In this document: positions 8,901-18,686 of the stretch, piece after piece
Layout of the letters: each line of letters starts with the position of its first letter
Position numbering within the stretch: position 1 is the stretch's first letter
Assembly (NCBI GenBank): GCA_022822625.1
Contig: JAJEAV010000005.1
Location: forward strand, 73,965 to 137,964
DNA length: 64,000 bases
Reading direction: 5' to 3'
DNA from: Gammaproteobacteria bacterium
Lineage (GTDB): Bacteria; Pseudomonadota; Gammaproteobacteria; Arenicellales; Poriferihabitantaceae
Notes under the pieces: generated by a model
What the model was told of the DNA's origin: nothing
Database searches by the model: none
The model's input: the letters and a program-made list of their open reading frames with translations, nothing else
Made by a program: the position numbers and the translations under genes

Positions 8901-10114
8901 CGACGGGTGTTGCAGTCCTGGGGTCGACCGGGTCAATCGGACAATCGACCCTGGATGTGGTGTCTCGTCATTCTGACCGTTTCCATGTTGTTGCCCTGTC
9001 TGCAAGAAACAGCGTGGAGAAGATTTACGAGCAGTGTGTCCGGTTTTCTCCACAGACTGTTGCCATGTCGGACGAGGCGGCGGCTGGAGTTCTTGACCAT
9101 CGTATCAGGCGTGCCGGGCTGGATATTGAGGTACTCTCGGGTGAGCAGGGAATTAGAAGCATCGCTTGTGGGTCGGCAGAATCAATTGTCAATGGTATTG
9201 TTGGAGCTGCGGGGCTGCAGCCGGTCATCACTGCTGCCAGGGCTGGAAAACGGCAATTGATAGCCAACAAGGAGCCATTGGTGATGCTGGGCGAATACAT
9301 TGTTCAGATCGCTCGGGAGCATGGATCCCTGTTGTTGCCGGTAGACAGTGAACACAATGCCATATTCCAGTGTTTGCCGAGGACCGGCACCTTTGAAAGT
9401 CTGGGCTCTCCCCGCATTACAAACGAGATGGGAGTGCGAAAAATCCTGCTCACGGGTTCCGGCGGTCCCTTTCGTACCATTGATCTTGATACAATATCGG
9501 AGGTAACGCCGGAGCAGGCCATTGCCCATCCCAACTGGGATATGGGCAAGAAGATTTCTGTTGATTCAGCGACCATGATGAACAAGGCGCTGGAGTTGAT
9601 AGAAGTCTGCTGCCTGTTTGGCGTCGGCCACAGGCAAGTGGAGATTGTCGTTCACCCGCAGAGCATAATTCATTCCATGGTTGAATATCTTGATGGATCC
9701 GTGATTGCCCAGATGGGCAGGCCGGACATGAGAATTCCGATTGCCAACGCCCTGGGATGGCCGGAGCGGATTGAATCGGGGGTTGATGCACCTGCGTTCA
9801 GCGAAATCGCTGGCCTTGATTTTGCCCGCCCGGATCCAGTTCGATTTCCATCATTGCGGCTTGCCCGGGAGGTGGCTGAGCAAGGAGGCACCGCGCCGGC
9901 CGTGATGAATGCAGCGAACGAGGTTGCGGTTGATGCATTCCTGAACTATCGAATTCGTTTCGATGAGCTGGTACCAATGGTTGAGGCGGCAATGGAGAAT
10001 GCATCCCTCGACGATCAGGTTGATCTCGAGCGATCACTGAAAGCGGACAGAGAGGCCCGGGCGTTTTGCCAGTCAATGCTCCAGAAGAGAACAACGACGT
10101 TCCGGTCGGATTGA
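8897..10114 (+). CDS. dxr: 1-deoxy-D-xylulose 5-phosphate reductoisomerase
   Basis: Second enzyme of the MEP isoprenoid pathway. The NADPH-binding loop is VLGSTGSIGQSTLDV at the N-terminus. ANKEPLVMLG is present around residue 120; the metal-binding acidic cluster is in LPVDSEHNAIFQ; the flexible loop is HPNWDMGKKISVDSATMMNK. I choose the ATG at 8897, which gives the ATGA overlap with cdsA and 405 residues; an in-frame ATG at 8882 would add five non-conserved residues. Confidence 0.95.
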   Translation: MTTGVAVLGSTGSIGQSTLDVVSRHSDRFHVVALSARNSVEKIYEQCVRFSPQTVAMSDEAAAGVLDHRIRRAGLDIEVLSGEQGIRSIACGSAESIVNGIVGAAGLQPVITAARAGKRQLIANKEPLVMLGEYIVQIAREHGSLLLPVDSEHNAIFQCLPRTGTFESLGSPRITNEMGVRKILLTGSGGPFRTIDLDTISEVTPEQAIAHPNWDMGKKISVDSATMMNKALELIEVCCLFGVGHRQVEIVVHPQSIIHSMVEYLDGSVIAQMGRPDMRIPIANALGWPERIESGVDAPAFSEIAGLDFARPDPVRFPSLRLAREVAEQGGTAPAVMNAANEVAVDAFLNYRIRFDELVPMVEAAMENASLDDQVDLERSLKADREARAFCQSMLQKRTTTFRSD

Positions 10115-10136
10115 TCCAAAAGACAGGTACAGAATC

Positions 10137-11477
10137 TTGGAAGACATTGTTTACACAATTTTCGCATTTGTCCTTGCGATCGTCATTCTTGTTGGTGTGC
10201 ATGAATTCGGGCATTTCTGGGTCGCTCGAAAGTGTGGTGTGAAAGTCCTCAAATTCTCGATTGGTTTCGGCAAGCCCATCCTGACCTGGCACAGAAAAAA
10301 CGACCCCACGGAATACTCGATTGGCATGATTCCACTGGGTGGCTATGTCAAGATGCTGGATGAACGGGAAGGTCCAGTTCCGGATCATGAACGGGAACTG
10401 GAATTCAGCAACAAGTCCCTCACGGCACGTTCGTTGATTGTGTTCGCCGGTCCGGCCTTCAATTTCCTGTTTGCCGTCATTGCAATCTGGCTGGCACTGA
10501 TGATTGGCAATCGGGATTATCCGCCAGTAGTTGGGCAGATGCTGGAACAGTCCATGGCTGAACAGGCCGGCTTTCAGCTGGGTGATCGATTCGTGCAAAT
10601 CGATGGCCGTCCGGTCAAGGCCTGGCGTCAGCATCAACTGTATCTCACGAATCGGGCAATGCAGGGACGTAAAACCGAGTTTTTGGTTGAAACCCCTGAA
10701 AACGACCTCAGGGAAATTGAGGTGGACTTCGGGCTTCTTGACCAGCAAAGGCTGTTGGGACTGCCGATAACCTCGATTATGGGTATTGGGCCGCCACCTC
10801 CGCCTGCCAGGATCGTCGACCCGGTTGCCGGCATGCCGGCCGAGCAGGCTGGACTGATTTCGGGTGATGTTGTCACCGCTCTTGACAATCAAGAGATCGA
10901 TGACTGGGCTGGATTGGCCAGCACAATTGCCGAACGACCGGGAGAACAGGTCGTATTGACGGTGATGCGTGACAATAGCGAGTTTGAGGTCACGATCGTA
11001 CCGGACATTATTGATGTAAATGGTGTTCTCCAGGGTCGAATTGGGATTTACCGCCCCGAGCCGGAGGCCATGACGTTTCGACTCGGCCCCCTTGAATCAA
11101 TGTGGCAATCAGTTGAACAAAGCTACCTGCTGACCGTGGTAACCCTGAAATCAATTGGCAGGATGATCACCGCACGAATGTCTGCCGAAAACTTGTCCGG
11201 GCCGATTACAATTGCAAGGATTGCCGGTCGAACTGCGGAGAACGGGATGACAGAATTCCTGTCTTTTCTTGCCCTGATCAGTATCAGTCTTGGCCTGCTC
11301 AATCTGTTGCCGATACCCGTTCTTGATGGAGGACACCTGATGTATTTCCTGTATGAAGGCATCACCGGTAAAAAACCTTCGGAAGAAGCGATGCTGTTCG
11401 GCCAGAAAATCGGAATATCGGCTATTGTATTTCTGACCATTCTGGCGTTTTATAACGATATAATGCGAATGTTTTAA
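10137..11477 (+). CDS. rseP: Intramembrane zinc metalloprotease RseP (site-2 protease)
   Basis: Cleaves anti-sigma-E and leftover signal peptides within the inner membrane. The first helix carries the zinc motif HEFGH at 22-26, and the C-terminal helix carries PIPVLDGGH, the third zinc ligand region. Two PDZ domains lie between (AEQAGFQLGDRF and AEQAGLISGDVV mark their starts). The 446 residues match the family. The start is a TTG 22 bp after dxr; no better ATG exists upstream. Neighbouring dxr and bamA are the normal partners. Confidence 0.94.
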   Translation: MEDIVYTIFAFVLAIVILVGVHEFGHFWVARKCGVKVLKFSIGFGKPILTWHRKNDPTEYSIGMIPLGGYVKMLDEREGPVPDHERELEFSNKSLTARSLIVFAGPAFNFLFAVIAIWLALMIGNRDYPPVVGQMLEQSMAEQAGFQLGDRFVQIDGRPVKAWRQHQLYLTNRAMQGRKTEFLVETPENDLREIEVDFGLLDQQRLLGLPITSIMGIGPPPPPARIVDPVAGMPAEQAGLISGDVVTALDNQEIDDWAGLASTIAERPGEQVVLTVMRDNSEFEVTIVPDIIDVNGVLQGRIGIYRPEPEAMTFRLGPLESMWQSVEQSYLLTVVTLKSIGRMITARMSAENLSGPITIARIAGRTAENGMTEFLSFLALISISLGLLNLLPIPVLDGGHLMYFLYEGITGKKPSEEAMLFGQKIGISAIVFLTILAFYNDIMRMF

Positions 11478-11636
11478 GGTTGGCTTCCAATTTACCAGAA
11501 AATTATGATTCTGACATCATGTGGCGGGCCCGAATTCAGGCCATTCCAGCGGATGACTGCAGGCATGATTTGCATAGGGAGCCTTGATGTCCAATTCTCT
11601 GGGGCCTAATCCCAACGTCAAGGAACAGGCAAAAGT

Positions 11637-13952
11637 ATGAAAAGACAATTCATGTTGCTGGCAGTTTCTCTTGCTCTGGCAGGGCTGGTGCATGCCATTG
11701 AACCTTTTATAATTACCGATATCCGGGTAGAGGGGCTAGTGCGCCTGGAAGAGGGAACCGTGTTTAACTACCTTCCTCTTAAGGTAGGCGATGAAGTTGA
11801 CGAAGAAGAAACCCGTCTTGGCATCAAGGAACTGTTCAAAACCGGGTTCTTTCAGGATGTGCAGCTGGAACAGGAGGGGACCACATTGGTAGTCAAGGTT
11901 ATTGAGCGCCCCTCGATCAGGAGCGTCATAATCAATGGCAATCGAGAAGTCAAGACCGAGGATATTGAACAGGGTCTCGTGAATGCGGAGCTGGTCGAGG
12001 GCCGTATCTTCCGGCAGCCGGCCCTGAATGATTTTGAGCGGGGTCTGCAGAACATCTACCATTCACTGGGCCAGTATTCGGCGTCAGTAGCGACGTCGGT
12101 CGAGAATCTTGATGACAACCGGGTTGACTTGACCATCGATATCAATGAGGGGCAGAAAGCGCGTATCAAGCAGATCAGCATTATTGGTGTTGAAAAAGAG
12201 GACCTGGATGACGTGCTGGATGAAATGCGTCTGAAAAGCAAGCGCGGATTCAACCCGTTCTCCAGAAAGGACCAGTATTCCAAGCAACAACTGGAAGCCG
12301 ATGTCGAGAGCATTCGGGCGTTCTACCTCAATCGCGGGTATTATGAATTCGAGCTGACTTCATCCTCGGTAGAGATCAGTTCGAACAAGCAGGACATATT
12401 CATCAACATCGTGCTTGACGAGGGAGAACAGTATGCATTCGGGGAAACTTCCATTGAAGGAGTGTCGGATCCCGACAGGGAGGAAGTCCAGTCACTCGTT
12501 GTCATGGAACCCGGAGACATATTTTCGCGGGCCATGATCAGTGCTTCACAAAGTGCCATCTCGGATTATTTTTCGGCAAAGGGGTTTCCCTTTCACGACA
12601 TTCGCATGCAGTCAGTGGTTCAGGAAGAAACTTCGACTATAGACACTGTGATTACCGTAGTCGAGAATCGCCGGGTCTACGTACGAATCATTGACATCAT
12701 TGGCAATCGTTATACCCGGGATGAGGTTATCCGGAGGGAGTTACGTCAACTCGAAGGAGCCTGGTATTCTTCTGCCCTGATCAACATTTCAAAAAGCCGC
12801 ATACAGCGTCTGGGCCTGTTTGAGTCGGTTACGATCGAAACCGTTCCGGTTCCAGGTACTCGGGAACAGGTTGACCTGCAAGTGGTAGTCAAGGAGCGTT
12901 CAACGGGATCGGCACTTGCATCAGCCGGCTATTCGGATGACGACGGTGTATTGTTTGGTCTTCAATTCCAGCAGCGCAATTTGTTCGGTACCGGCAGGGA
13001 GCTTGCTCTTGCCTTTAACAATTCGGATGCTGCCGAGGAGATTTCGATTGAATACACCAATCCTTATCTGACGAAGGACGGGATCAGTCGCAAGATCAGT
13101 CTGGCAATCCAGGATGTTGATTCCAGCGATATTGACACTGCGGAATACGCATTGTCGTCCAATTCAGTCGGCATGAACTACCGTATACCGATTTCGGAAA
13201 CCAATTCATTCAATGTTGGCTTTTCCTATGAGAGTCTTGAGCTTGAGTCCGGTGATCAGACTCCATTTGAGTACAGGAGAGTGATCGAACAGCACCCAGC
13301 CCCCGATCAGCTGATCGTCAATGCGGGAATCTTTCGTGACAGTCGAAACGACTTTTTCTTCCCGACCGATGGCAGTACGGGTCTTGCCAATATCGAGTTG
13401 AGTATCCCGGAAAGTGATTTTGAATATTACAAGATAAACCTCCAGGGATCCTACTACATTCCTCTCGACAGGATGGCCTTCAAGGGCAGTTTGAGTCTCG
13501 GCTATGGAGATGGTTACGGTGAGACTGCAGATAACGGTGGTTTGCCGTTTTTCAAGAACTATTTTGCTGGGGGTTCAAGAACCGTTCGGGGATATGGTGC
13601 TCGCTCGCTCGGTCCCAAGTCCAAACCGGAGGCAGAGCAAATGGAAAACGCCGGTATCACCCCCAAGCCGACTGGCGGCAGCAGACGTCTGCTGTTGAAT
13701 GCCGAGTTTCTGTTTCCGACTTTTGGAGCACAAGCCAAGGACAAGCGGTTTGGCCTGTTTTCCGACAGCGGCTGGGTGTGGGGTGCCGATGATTCCGTGG
13801 AACTAGGCGATATGCGTTATTCTGCAGGAATGTTTTTCAGCTGGTATTCGGCAATTGGTCCATTGACCATCAGTTATGGTGTGCCGCTCAACGAAGAGGA
13901 TGGCGATGAAATTCAGGAATTGCAGATCTCGTTAGGGACGGTATTCAGGTAG
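11637..13952 (+). CDS. bamA: Outer membrane protein assembly factor BamA
   Basis: Central Omp85 barrel that inserts beta-barrel proteins into the outer membrane. A cleavable signal peptide (MKRQFMLLAVSLALAGLVHA) precedes five POTRA domains (about 22-420) and a C-terminal barrel. The L6 loop motif is VRGYG (canonical VRGF/Y). The 771 residues are slightly under E. coli's 810. The protein ends in ...TVFR, so the usual terminal aromatic residue is followed by an arginine. Next come skp and lpxD, as expected. A 159-bp gap upstream has no recognisable sigma-E promoter. Confidence 0.95.
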   Translation: MKRQFMLLAVSLALAGLVHAIEPFIITDIRVEGLVRLEEGTVFNYLPLKVGDEVDEEETRLGIKELFKTGFFQDVQLEQEGTTLVVKVIERPSIRSVIINGNREVKTEDIEQGLVNAELVEGRIFRQPALNDFERGLQNIYHSLGQYSASVATSVENLDDNRVDLTIDINEGQKARIKQISIIGVEKEDLDDVLDEMRLKSKRGFNPFSRKDQYSKQQLEADVESIRAFYLNRGYYEFELTSSSVEISSNKQDIFINIVLDEGEQYAFGETSIEGVSDPDREEVQSLVVMEPGDIFSRAMISASQSAISDYFSAKGFPFHDIRMQSVVQEETSTIDTVITVVENRRVYVRIIDIIGNRYTRDEVIRRELRQLEGAWYSSALINISKSRIQRLGLFESVTIETVPVPGTREQVDLQVVVKERSTGSALASAGYSDDDGVLFGLQFQQRNLFGTGRELALAFNNSDAAEEISIEYTNPYLTKDGISRKISLAIQDVDSSDIDTAEYALSSNSVGMNYRIPISETNSFNVGFSYESLELESGDQTPFEYRRVIEQHPAPDQLIVNAGIFRDSRNDFFFPTDGSTGLANIELSIPESDFEYYKINLQGSYYIPLDRMAFKGSLSLGYGDGYGETADNGGLPFFKNYFAGGSRTVRGYGARSLGPKSKPEAEQMENAGITPKPTGGSRRLLLNAEFLFPTFGAQAKDKRFGLFSDSGWVWGADDSVELGDMRYSAGMFFSWYSAIGPLTISYGVPLNEEDGDEIQELQISLGTVFR

Positions 13953-14014
13953 GAATGTTGTCTTCATCAGTTTCTTTCGTAACAATCATTTATTGACATC
14001 GGTATCCGTAAACC

Positions 14015-14530
14015 ATGAAATCGATTTTCAGATTCATCTTCATATTGTGTATTGGAGTATTGGTACTCCCAACCCAGCTCATGGCTCAAAGCATAGCTTA
14101 TGTTGATGCGCTGAGACTGATTGACGAGTCGCCACAGGGCAAGGTCGAGATGCAGGAACTCGAAGAGGAGTTTGGAGTCAGGCGACAGGATCTGCAACGG
14201 CGCATGGACAACTTTGTTGCCGAAGAAGCGGACCTCAAAAAGAATTCACTGTTAATGACCTCGGAGGAGGTTGACTCCAAGCTCCAGGAGTTGTCCGAGT
14301 TGCAGCGTTCCTTGCGCAGGGAACAGGAAATTTACAATAATGACTACAGCAGGAACCGCAATCAGGGGATAGCCCGACTAGAGGAAATGATTACCGAGGT
14401 GATTTTTCGGGTTGCCCGAGAGCGAGAGATTGACCTGGTGCTGCAGCAAGTAGTCTATGCGAGTAGCAGTATTGACCTGACCGACACGATTCTCCAGGAA
14501 CTCGAGCGCATGTTCGAGGAACGGGAGTGA
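14015..14530 (+). CDS. skp: Periplasmic chaperone Skp/OmpH family
   Basis: Periplasmic holdase for unfolded outer-membrane proteins. A signal peptide covers residues 1 to about 25 (hydrophobic FIFILCIGVLVLP then LMAQS). The mature part begins IAYVDALRLIDESPQGK and continues as a long charged alpha-helical region consistent with the Skp tentacles. The 171 residues are typical (161 in E. coli). It sits in the bamA-skp-lpxD order, 62 bp after bamA. Confidence 0.9.
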   Translation: MKSIFRFIFILCIGVLVLPTQLMAQSIAYVDALRLIDESPQGKVEMQELEEEFGVRRQDLQRRMDNFVAEEADLKKNSLLMTSEEVDSKLQELSELQRSLRREQEIYNNDYSRNRNQGIARLEEMITEVIFRVAREREIDLVLQQVVYASSSIDLTDTILQELERMFEERE

Positions 14531-14584
14531 TTCGTGAAGTCACGAATCACTGGTTTGGTATTCTAGACATTCGAGATTGCCGTA

Positions 14585-15589
14585 ATGATAAGCCTGTCGA
14601 CCATTGCGCAGAAGGTAGGTGGTCAATTGCTGGGTGATCCGGATTTCACTGTCGACTCGTTACATGGCATACAGGTTGCCTCAAGCCGGTCGCTGACTTT
14701 TTATACAGGCGGGTCCAGCCAGAAGACCCCGACAACTGAGGCCGGAGCGGTTATTCTGAAACCCGAGCATGCGGAACTGTTCTCGAACAACCGGATAATT
14801 GTTGAAGATCCCTACCTTGCCTATGCCTGGGCGAGTCGACTGTTTGTCAGGGATAATAACTGGAACCGGGGTATTTCCTCTCAGGCTTCAGTTTCCGGGA
14901 TGGCGTCAATCGCTGATGGTGTATGCATCGGTCCATTTTCCACGATTGGTGATCAGGTCGTTGTCCAGTATGGCGTGAAGATCGGGTCAGGTGCCTGCAT
15001 TGGAGGCGAAGTATTGATCGGTCCCAGAACGGTGATTGAAGATCGTGTCGTGATAATGGGTTCTGCCACGATTGGTTGTGACTGCGTGATATCGTCCGGG
15101 GCGGTAATCGGTTCTTCCGGTTTTGGCTATGCGCGAAATGGCCGGTCTTGGCAGAGAGTCGAGCAACTGGGAGGGGTTGAGATTGGAGACCGTGTTGATG
15201 TAGGTGCCAATACGACAGTTGACCGGGGTTCGCTTGAGAATACGGTAATCGAAAACGGCGTGAAACTCGATAATCAGATTCAGGTCGCACACAATGTACG
15301 AATTGGTGAAAATACCGCCATTGCCGGTTGTGTCGGCATAGCGGGAAGTGCCAGAATCGGGGCCAATTGCCGGATTGGCGGTCGAGCTGCCATTCTGGGT
15401 CATCTCGAGATTGCGGACAATGTTGATATTCTGGCCAATACGCTGGTATCCAAAAGTATTGTCGAGCCGGGTGAATATGCATCAATGATCCCTGCCCAGC
15501 CGGCGAAGACCTGGCGAAAAAACCTCGCAATGCTCAGAAGACTGGGTCGATTAGAGCGAAACCCGGAAAATCATTCCAGTCCCGAATGA
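14585..15589 (+). CDS. lpxD: UDP-3-O-(3-hydroxyacyl)glucosamine N-acyltransferase
   Basis: Third step of lipid A synthesis: transfers a 3-hydroxyacyl chain from ACP to the 2-amino group. An N-terminal uridine-binding domain (1 to about 100) is followed by left-handed beta-helix hexapeptide repeats (for example IGPFSTIGDQVVVQYGVKIG). SSGFGYA and the catalytic-histidine region NQIQVAHNVRIGENTAI are present. The 334 residues are close to the 341 of E. coli. The preceding 54 bp contain no gene. Confidence 0.95.
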   Translation: MISLSTIAQKVGGQLLGDPDFTVDSLHGIQVASSRSLTFYTGGSSQKTPTTEAGAVILKPEHAELFSNNRIIVEDPYLAYAWASRLFVRDNNWNRGISSQASVSGMASIADGVCIGPFSTIGDQVVVQYGVKIGSGACIGGEVLIGPRTVIEDRVVIMGSATIGCDCVISSGAVIGSSGFGYARNGRSWQRVEQLGGVEIGDRVDVGANTTVDRGSLENTVIENGVKLDNQIQVAHNVRIGENTAIAGCVGIAGSARIGANCRIGGRAAILGHLEIADNVDILANTLVSKSIVEPGEYASMIPAQPAKTWRKNLAMLRRLGRLERNPENHSSPE

Positions 15590-15648
15590 CCGTAACAGCA
15601 AGCCATGATAACGGGGCGAAGCTATCGCAACGATAGAGTGAGGAAAAC

Positions 15649-16113
15649 ATGACAGATCCCGGGAATATCGATATCCATAAGATCAGGAAGATTCTGCCCC
15701 ACCGTTATCCATTTTTGCTGGTAGACCGTGTGCTCGATTATCAGCCGGAGGAATCATTGACGGCGCTGAAGAACGTTACGGTGAATGAGCCATTCTTTCA
15801 GGGGCACTTTCCAGAGCATCCGGTTTTCCCGGGAGTGCTGATTTTGGAGGCTCTGGCTCAGGCCTCGGCCATCCATGCCGCCCTGGATGTCGGTGATGAG
15901 ATTGATGACGAGATTATTTTTCTGTTTGCGGGTATTGATAATGTTCGGTTCAAGAGACAGGTAGAACCCGGAGATTCCCTGATGCTCAATGTCAATCGCT
16001 CCAACTACAAGCGCCGAATCTGGAAGTATCGGACGACAGCCGGGGTTGATGGACATGTTGCGGCAGTGGCTGAAGTAATATTTACCTATCAGGTCGTATC
16101 GGAAGATGGCTGA
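15649..16113 (+). CDS. fabZ: 3-hydroxyacyl-[ACP] dehydratase FabZ
   Basis: Dehydrates 3-hydroxyacyl-ACP in fatty acid elongation. Hot-dog fold motifs are LPHRYPFLLVDRV near 16-28 and QGHFPEHPVFPGVLILEALAQ, giving catalytic His53 and Glu67. It has 154 residues. The stop overlaps the lpxA start by 8 bp. FabZ and LpxA compete for the same 3-hydroxyacyl-ACP pool, and the two genes are usually adjacent. Confidence 0.96.
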   Translation: MTDPGNIDIHKIRKILPHRYPFLLVDRVLDYQPEESLTALKNVTVNEPFFQGHFPEHPVFPGVLILEALAQASAIHAALDVGDEIDDEIIFLFAGIDNVRFKRQVEPGDSLMLNVNRSNYKRRIWKYRTTAGVDGHVAAVAEVIFTYQVVSEDG

Positions 16114-16888
16114 CATTCATCCAACAGCCATCATTGACCCTTCTGCGAATCTTGGTGATGGGGTCGTTGTTGGGCCCTATTCAATTATTGAGGGGGACGT
16201 AAGCATCGGGCGGGATACCTGGGTTGGTCCGCATGTAGTGATTCGCAGGCATACCGATATTGGTGCTGAGAACCGGATTTTCCAGTATTGCTCGATTGGT
16301 GAAATGCCTCAACATCAGGGTTATGAGGGCGAGCCTACCCGGTTGTTGATCGGCGATCGAAATACGATTCGTGAATATTCGACCATCAACCGGGGGACCG
16401 ATGCCAGGATAGCAGGGCTGGGGCTGACCCGGATTGGCAGCGACAATATGCTGATGGCGTATACACACATTGCTCATGACTGTATTCTGGGTGACCAGAT
16501 CATTTTTGCAAATGGCGCAAGTCTTGCCGGTCATGTGGAGGTTGCAAGTCATGCCATATTAGGGGGGTTTACCCTGGTGCATCAGTTTTGTCGGGTCGGG
16601 CAGCACTGTATCACGGGCATCGGCTGTGTATGTTTACAGGACATTCCGCCTTATATTGTTGCAGCCGGCAATCCGGCCGAACCCCACGGAATCAACAATA
16701 CGGGGCTCAAGCGTCGGGAATTTGACGGCAAGACGATCCAGCTCTTGAATCAGGCCTACCGGATTTTTTACCGTAATGGCCTGGACATGGCTACCGCAGT
16801 GGAAGAAATCCGTAATCTTTCAGACGATGCGCATGTACACTCGTTCGTTGACTTCATGACTTGTTCAAAACGCAGCATCATTCGCTAG
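16106..16888 (+). CDS. lpxA: UDP-N-acetylglucosamine acyltransferase
   Basis: First step of lipid A synthesis. It is built of hexapeptide repeats from the start (HPTAIIDPSANLGDGVVVGPYSII). The catalytic histidine is in AYTHIAHDCILGD, and the C-terminal helical part includes AGNPAEPHGINNTGLKRR. The 260 residues are standard (262 in E. coli). It begins inside the end of fabZ. Confidence 0.96.
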   Translation: MADIHPTAIIDPSANLGDGVVVGPYSIIEGDVSIGRDTWVGPHVVIRRHTDIGAENRIFQYCSIGEMPQHQGYEGEPTRLLIGDRNTIREYSTINRGTDARIAGLGLTRIGSDNMLMAYTHIAHDCILGDQIIFANGASLAGHVEVASHAILGGFTLVHQFCRVGQHCITGIGCVCLQDIPPYIVAAGNPAEPHGINNTGLKRREFDGKTIQLLNQAYRIFYRNGLDMATAVEEIRNLSDDAHVHSFVDFMTCSKRSIIR

Positions 16889-16968
16889 CTGATGGGGTTT
16901 GTGTACCAGACAGATTTGGGTTGTGAGAATTGTCGGCTTGTGCGGGCTTTCGCAGGTGAACCATCGGC

Positions 16969-18129
16969 ATGAATTCAGAACGGCCAGTGCTGGTTGGCAT
17001 TGTTGCCGGAGAGTTGTCCGGGGATGCTCTGGGGGCAGGGTTGATTTCCGAGTTCAGGACTCTTTATCCGAGTGCCCGCTTTATCGGAGTGGGCGGTCCC
17101 AGGATGCGTGAAGCGGGGTGTGAGATACTGCATGAGATGGGGGAGATTGGCTTGATGGGGCTGGACGACCTGCCCACCCGTCTGGTCTCGATACTCAGGG
17201 TTCGACACTCCGTGTACAGTACACTGGTTTCAAAAAAACCCGATGTATTTATTGGGGTTGACGTGCCTGACTTCAATCTGACGCTAGCAGGGAAGTTCAG
17301 GAAACGTGGAATACCGACCGTGCATTACGTGAGTCCGACCGTATGGGCATGGAGGGAGTATCGAATTCGCAAAATTCGCCGGTCTGTTGATCGAATGCTG
17401 GTGCTGTTCCCGTTCGAGGCCGACTACTACAAGAAGCATCGGGTGCCGGCCAGTTTTGTTGGGCATCCCATAGCCGATCAGATTCAGGAACCAGATCGGG
17501 AAAAGGCCAGACAAAGGCTAGGGCTTGATATCGAGGGTGAGCATTGCCTGATTGCACTAATGCCTGGCAGCCGAAGTCGCGAGATACTGAGACATGGTGA
17601 AATCATGATTGAAGCCGCTCGATTGCTGTTTCAGTCAGATCCGGTTTTCCGGTTTATATTGCCATTTGCAAGCCCTCGGATGCGGCAGGTATTTCATGAC
17701 CAGTTTGGAGAGGTTGGGGATTTGCCTGTCACGTTTGTTGATGGTCGTTCACGAGAGGTGCTGGAAGCGAGTGATTTTGCAGTACTGGCCTCGGGCACTG
17801 CTTCCCTGGAAGCCGCATTGATGGAACGTCGGCATGTTGTGGTTTACCGGGTTTCGCTCGCAACCTGGATTGTCTTCAGCATATTGAGAAAGGTTGACTG
17901 CTATTCAATGCCCAATCATCTTCTGTCGAAACCAGTGATTCCCGAATTGATTCAGGGTCGTGCGACATCGGAACACATCTTTGATACTGTTCGAAAACTG
18001 GTTAACGATACTGAACAGGCCAAATGGCTTGAGGGGGAATTTCGTGCGTTGCGTCACCGGCTCCGGACGAATGCGAGTCAAAAGGCTGCACAGTGTGTGG
18101 CAGACATGCTTGGTAGAAACAGATGTTGA
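16969..18129 (+). CDS. lpxB: Lipid-A-disaccharide synthase
   Basis: Glycosyltransferase joining UDP-diacylglucosamine to lipid X at the inner membrane. Typical segments are GIVAGELSGDALGAGLI at the N-terminus, FIGVDVPDFNLTLA, YVSPTVWAWREYRIRKIRR and the donor-site ALMPGSRSREI. The SGTASLEAALM motif lies near residue 270. It has 386 residues. Its last 7 bp overlap rnhB. Confidence 0.95.
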   Translation: MNSERPVLVGIVAGELSGDALGAGLISEFRTLYPSARFIGVGGPRMREAGCEILHEMGEIGLMGLDDLPTRLVSILRVRHSVYSTLVSKKPDVFIGVDVPDFNLTLAGKFRKRGIPTVHYVSPTVWAWREYRIRKIRRSVDRMLVLFPFEADYYKKHRVPASFVGHPIADQIQEPDREKARQRLGLDIEGEHCLIALMPGSRSREILRHGEIMIEAARLLFQSDPVFRFILPFASPRMRQVFHDQFGEVGDLPVTFVDGRSREVLEASDFAVLASGTASLEAALMERRHVVVYRVSLATWIVFSILRKVDCYSMPNHLLSKPVIPELIQGRATSEHIFDTVRKLVNDTEQAKWLEGEFRALRHRLRTNASQKAAQCVADMLGRNRC

Positions 18130-18686
18130 TCGCCGGTGTCGACGAGGCAGGCAGGGGGCCGATTGCCGGGGACGTATTCGCGGCAGCAGTAATACTGAGC
18201 GGAGATCGGGCAATCCGCGGTCTGGATGATTCAAAAAGGCTCTCGTACAAGAGACGGAATGCGCTGGAACTCGAGATCAAGCAGCAAGCGGTTGCCTGGA
18301 ATGTTGAGCAGGTTTCCGTACAGGTGATCGACGAGATCAATATACTGCAAGCGAGTTTGCTTGCCATGAAGAATGCGGTGAATGGACTGGGCCGCGAAAT
18401 TGGACTGGTTCGGGTAGACGGGTGCCATGTGATCGAGGTGGATTTTCCCTGTGAGGCAATTGTCAGAGGGGACCAGTTGCACGAGGAAATTGCAGCGGCC
18501 TCCATTCTTGCGAAAGTTGCCAGGGATCGTTACATGCTGGCGTTGGCAGGGCGTTTCCCCGGATATGGATTCGAGCGACACAAGGGTTATCCCACGGTTC
18601 ATCATGTCCAGGCACTTCACACCTTGGGTATCACCGATTTGCACAGAAGGAGTTTCGGCCCGGTTAAGTCGATAATCTGCCAATGA
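18123..18686 (+). CDS. rnhB: Ribonuclease HII
   Basis: Removes ribonucleotides embedded in DNA and degrades RNA:DNA hybrids. The active-site N-terminus is IAGVDEAGRGPIAGDVFAA (the DE pair), with LDDSKRL near 37, a third acidic residue in VRVDGCH and the AAASILAKVARDR helix. The 187 residues are normal. It overlaps lpxB by 7 bp and dnaE by 4 bp (ATGA). Confidence 0.95.
   Translation: MLIAGVDEAGRGPIAGDVFAAAVILSGDRAIRGLDDSKRLSYKRRNALELEIKQQAVAWNVEQVSVQVIDEINILQASLLAMKNAVNGLGREIGLVRVDGCHVIEVDFPCEAIVRGDQLHEEIAAASILAKVARDRYMLALAGRFPGYGFERHKGYPTVHHVQALHTLGITDLHRRSFGPVKSIICQ

Noticed and set aside
9798-10892. Long minus-strand open frame of 364 codons opposite dxr and rseP
   Set aside because: It lies wholly antisense to two well-conserved genes, has no recognisable domain, and its codons mirror the coding strand.
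14847-15530. 227-codon minus-strand open frame
   Set aside because: It is antisense to lpxD; the repetitive hexapeptide coding makes such shadows common.
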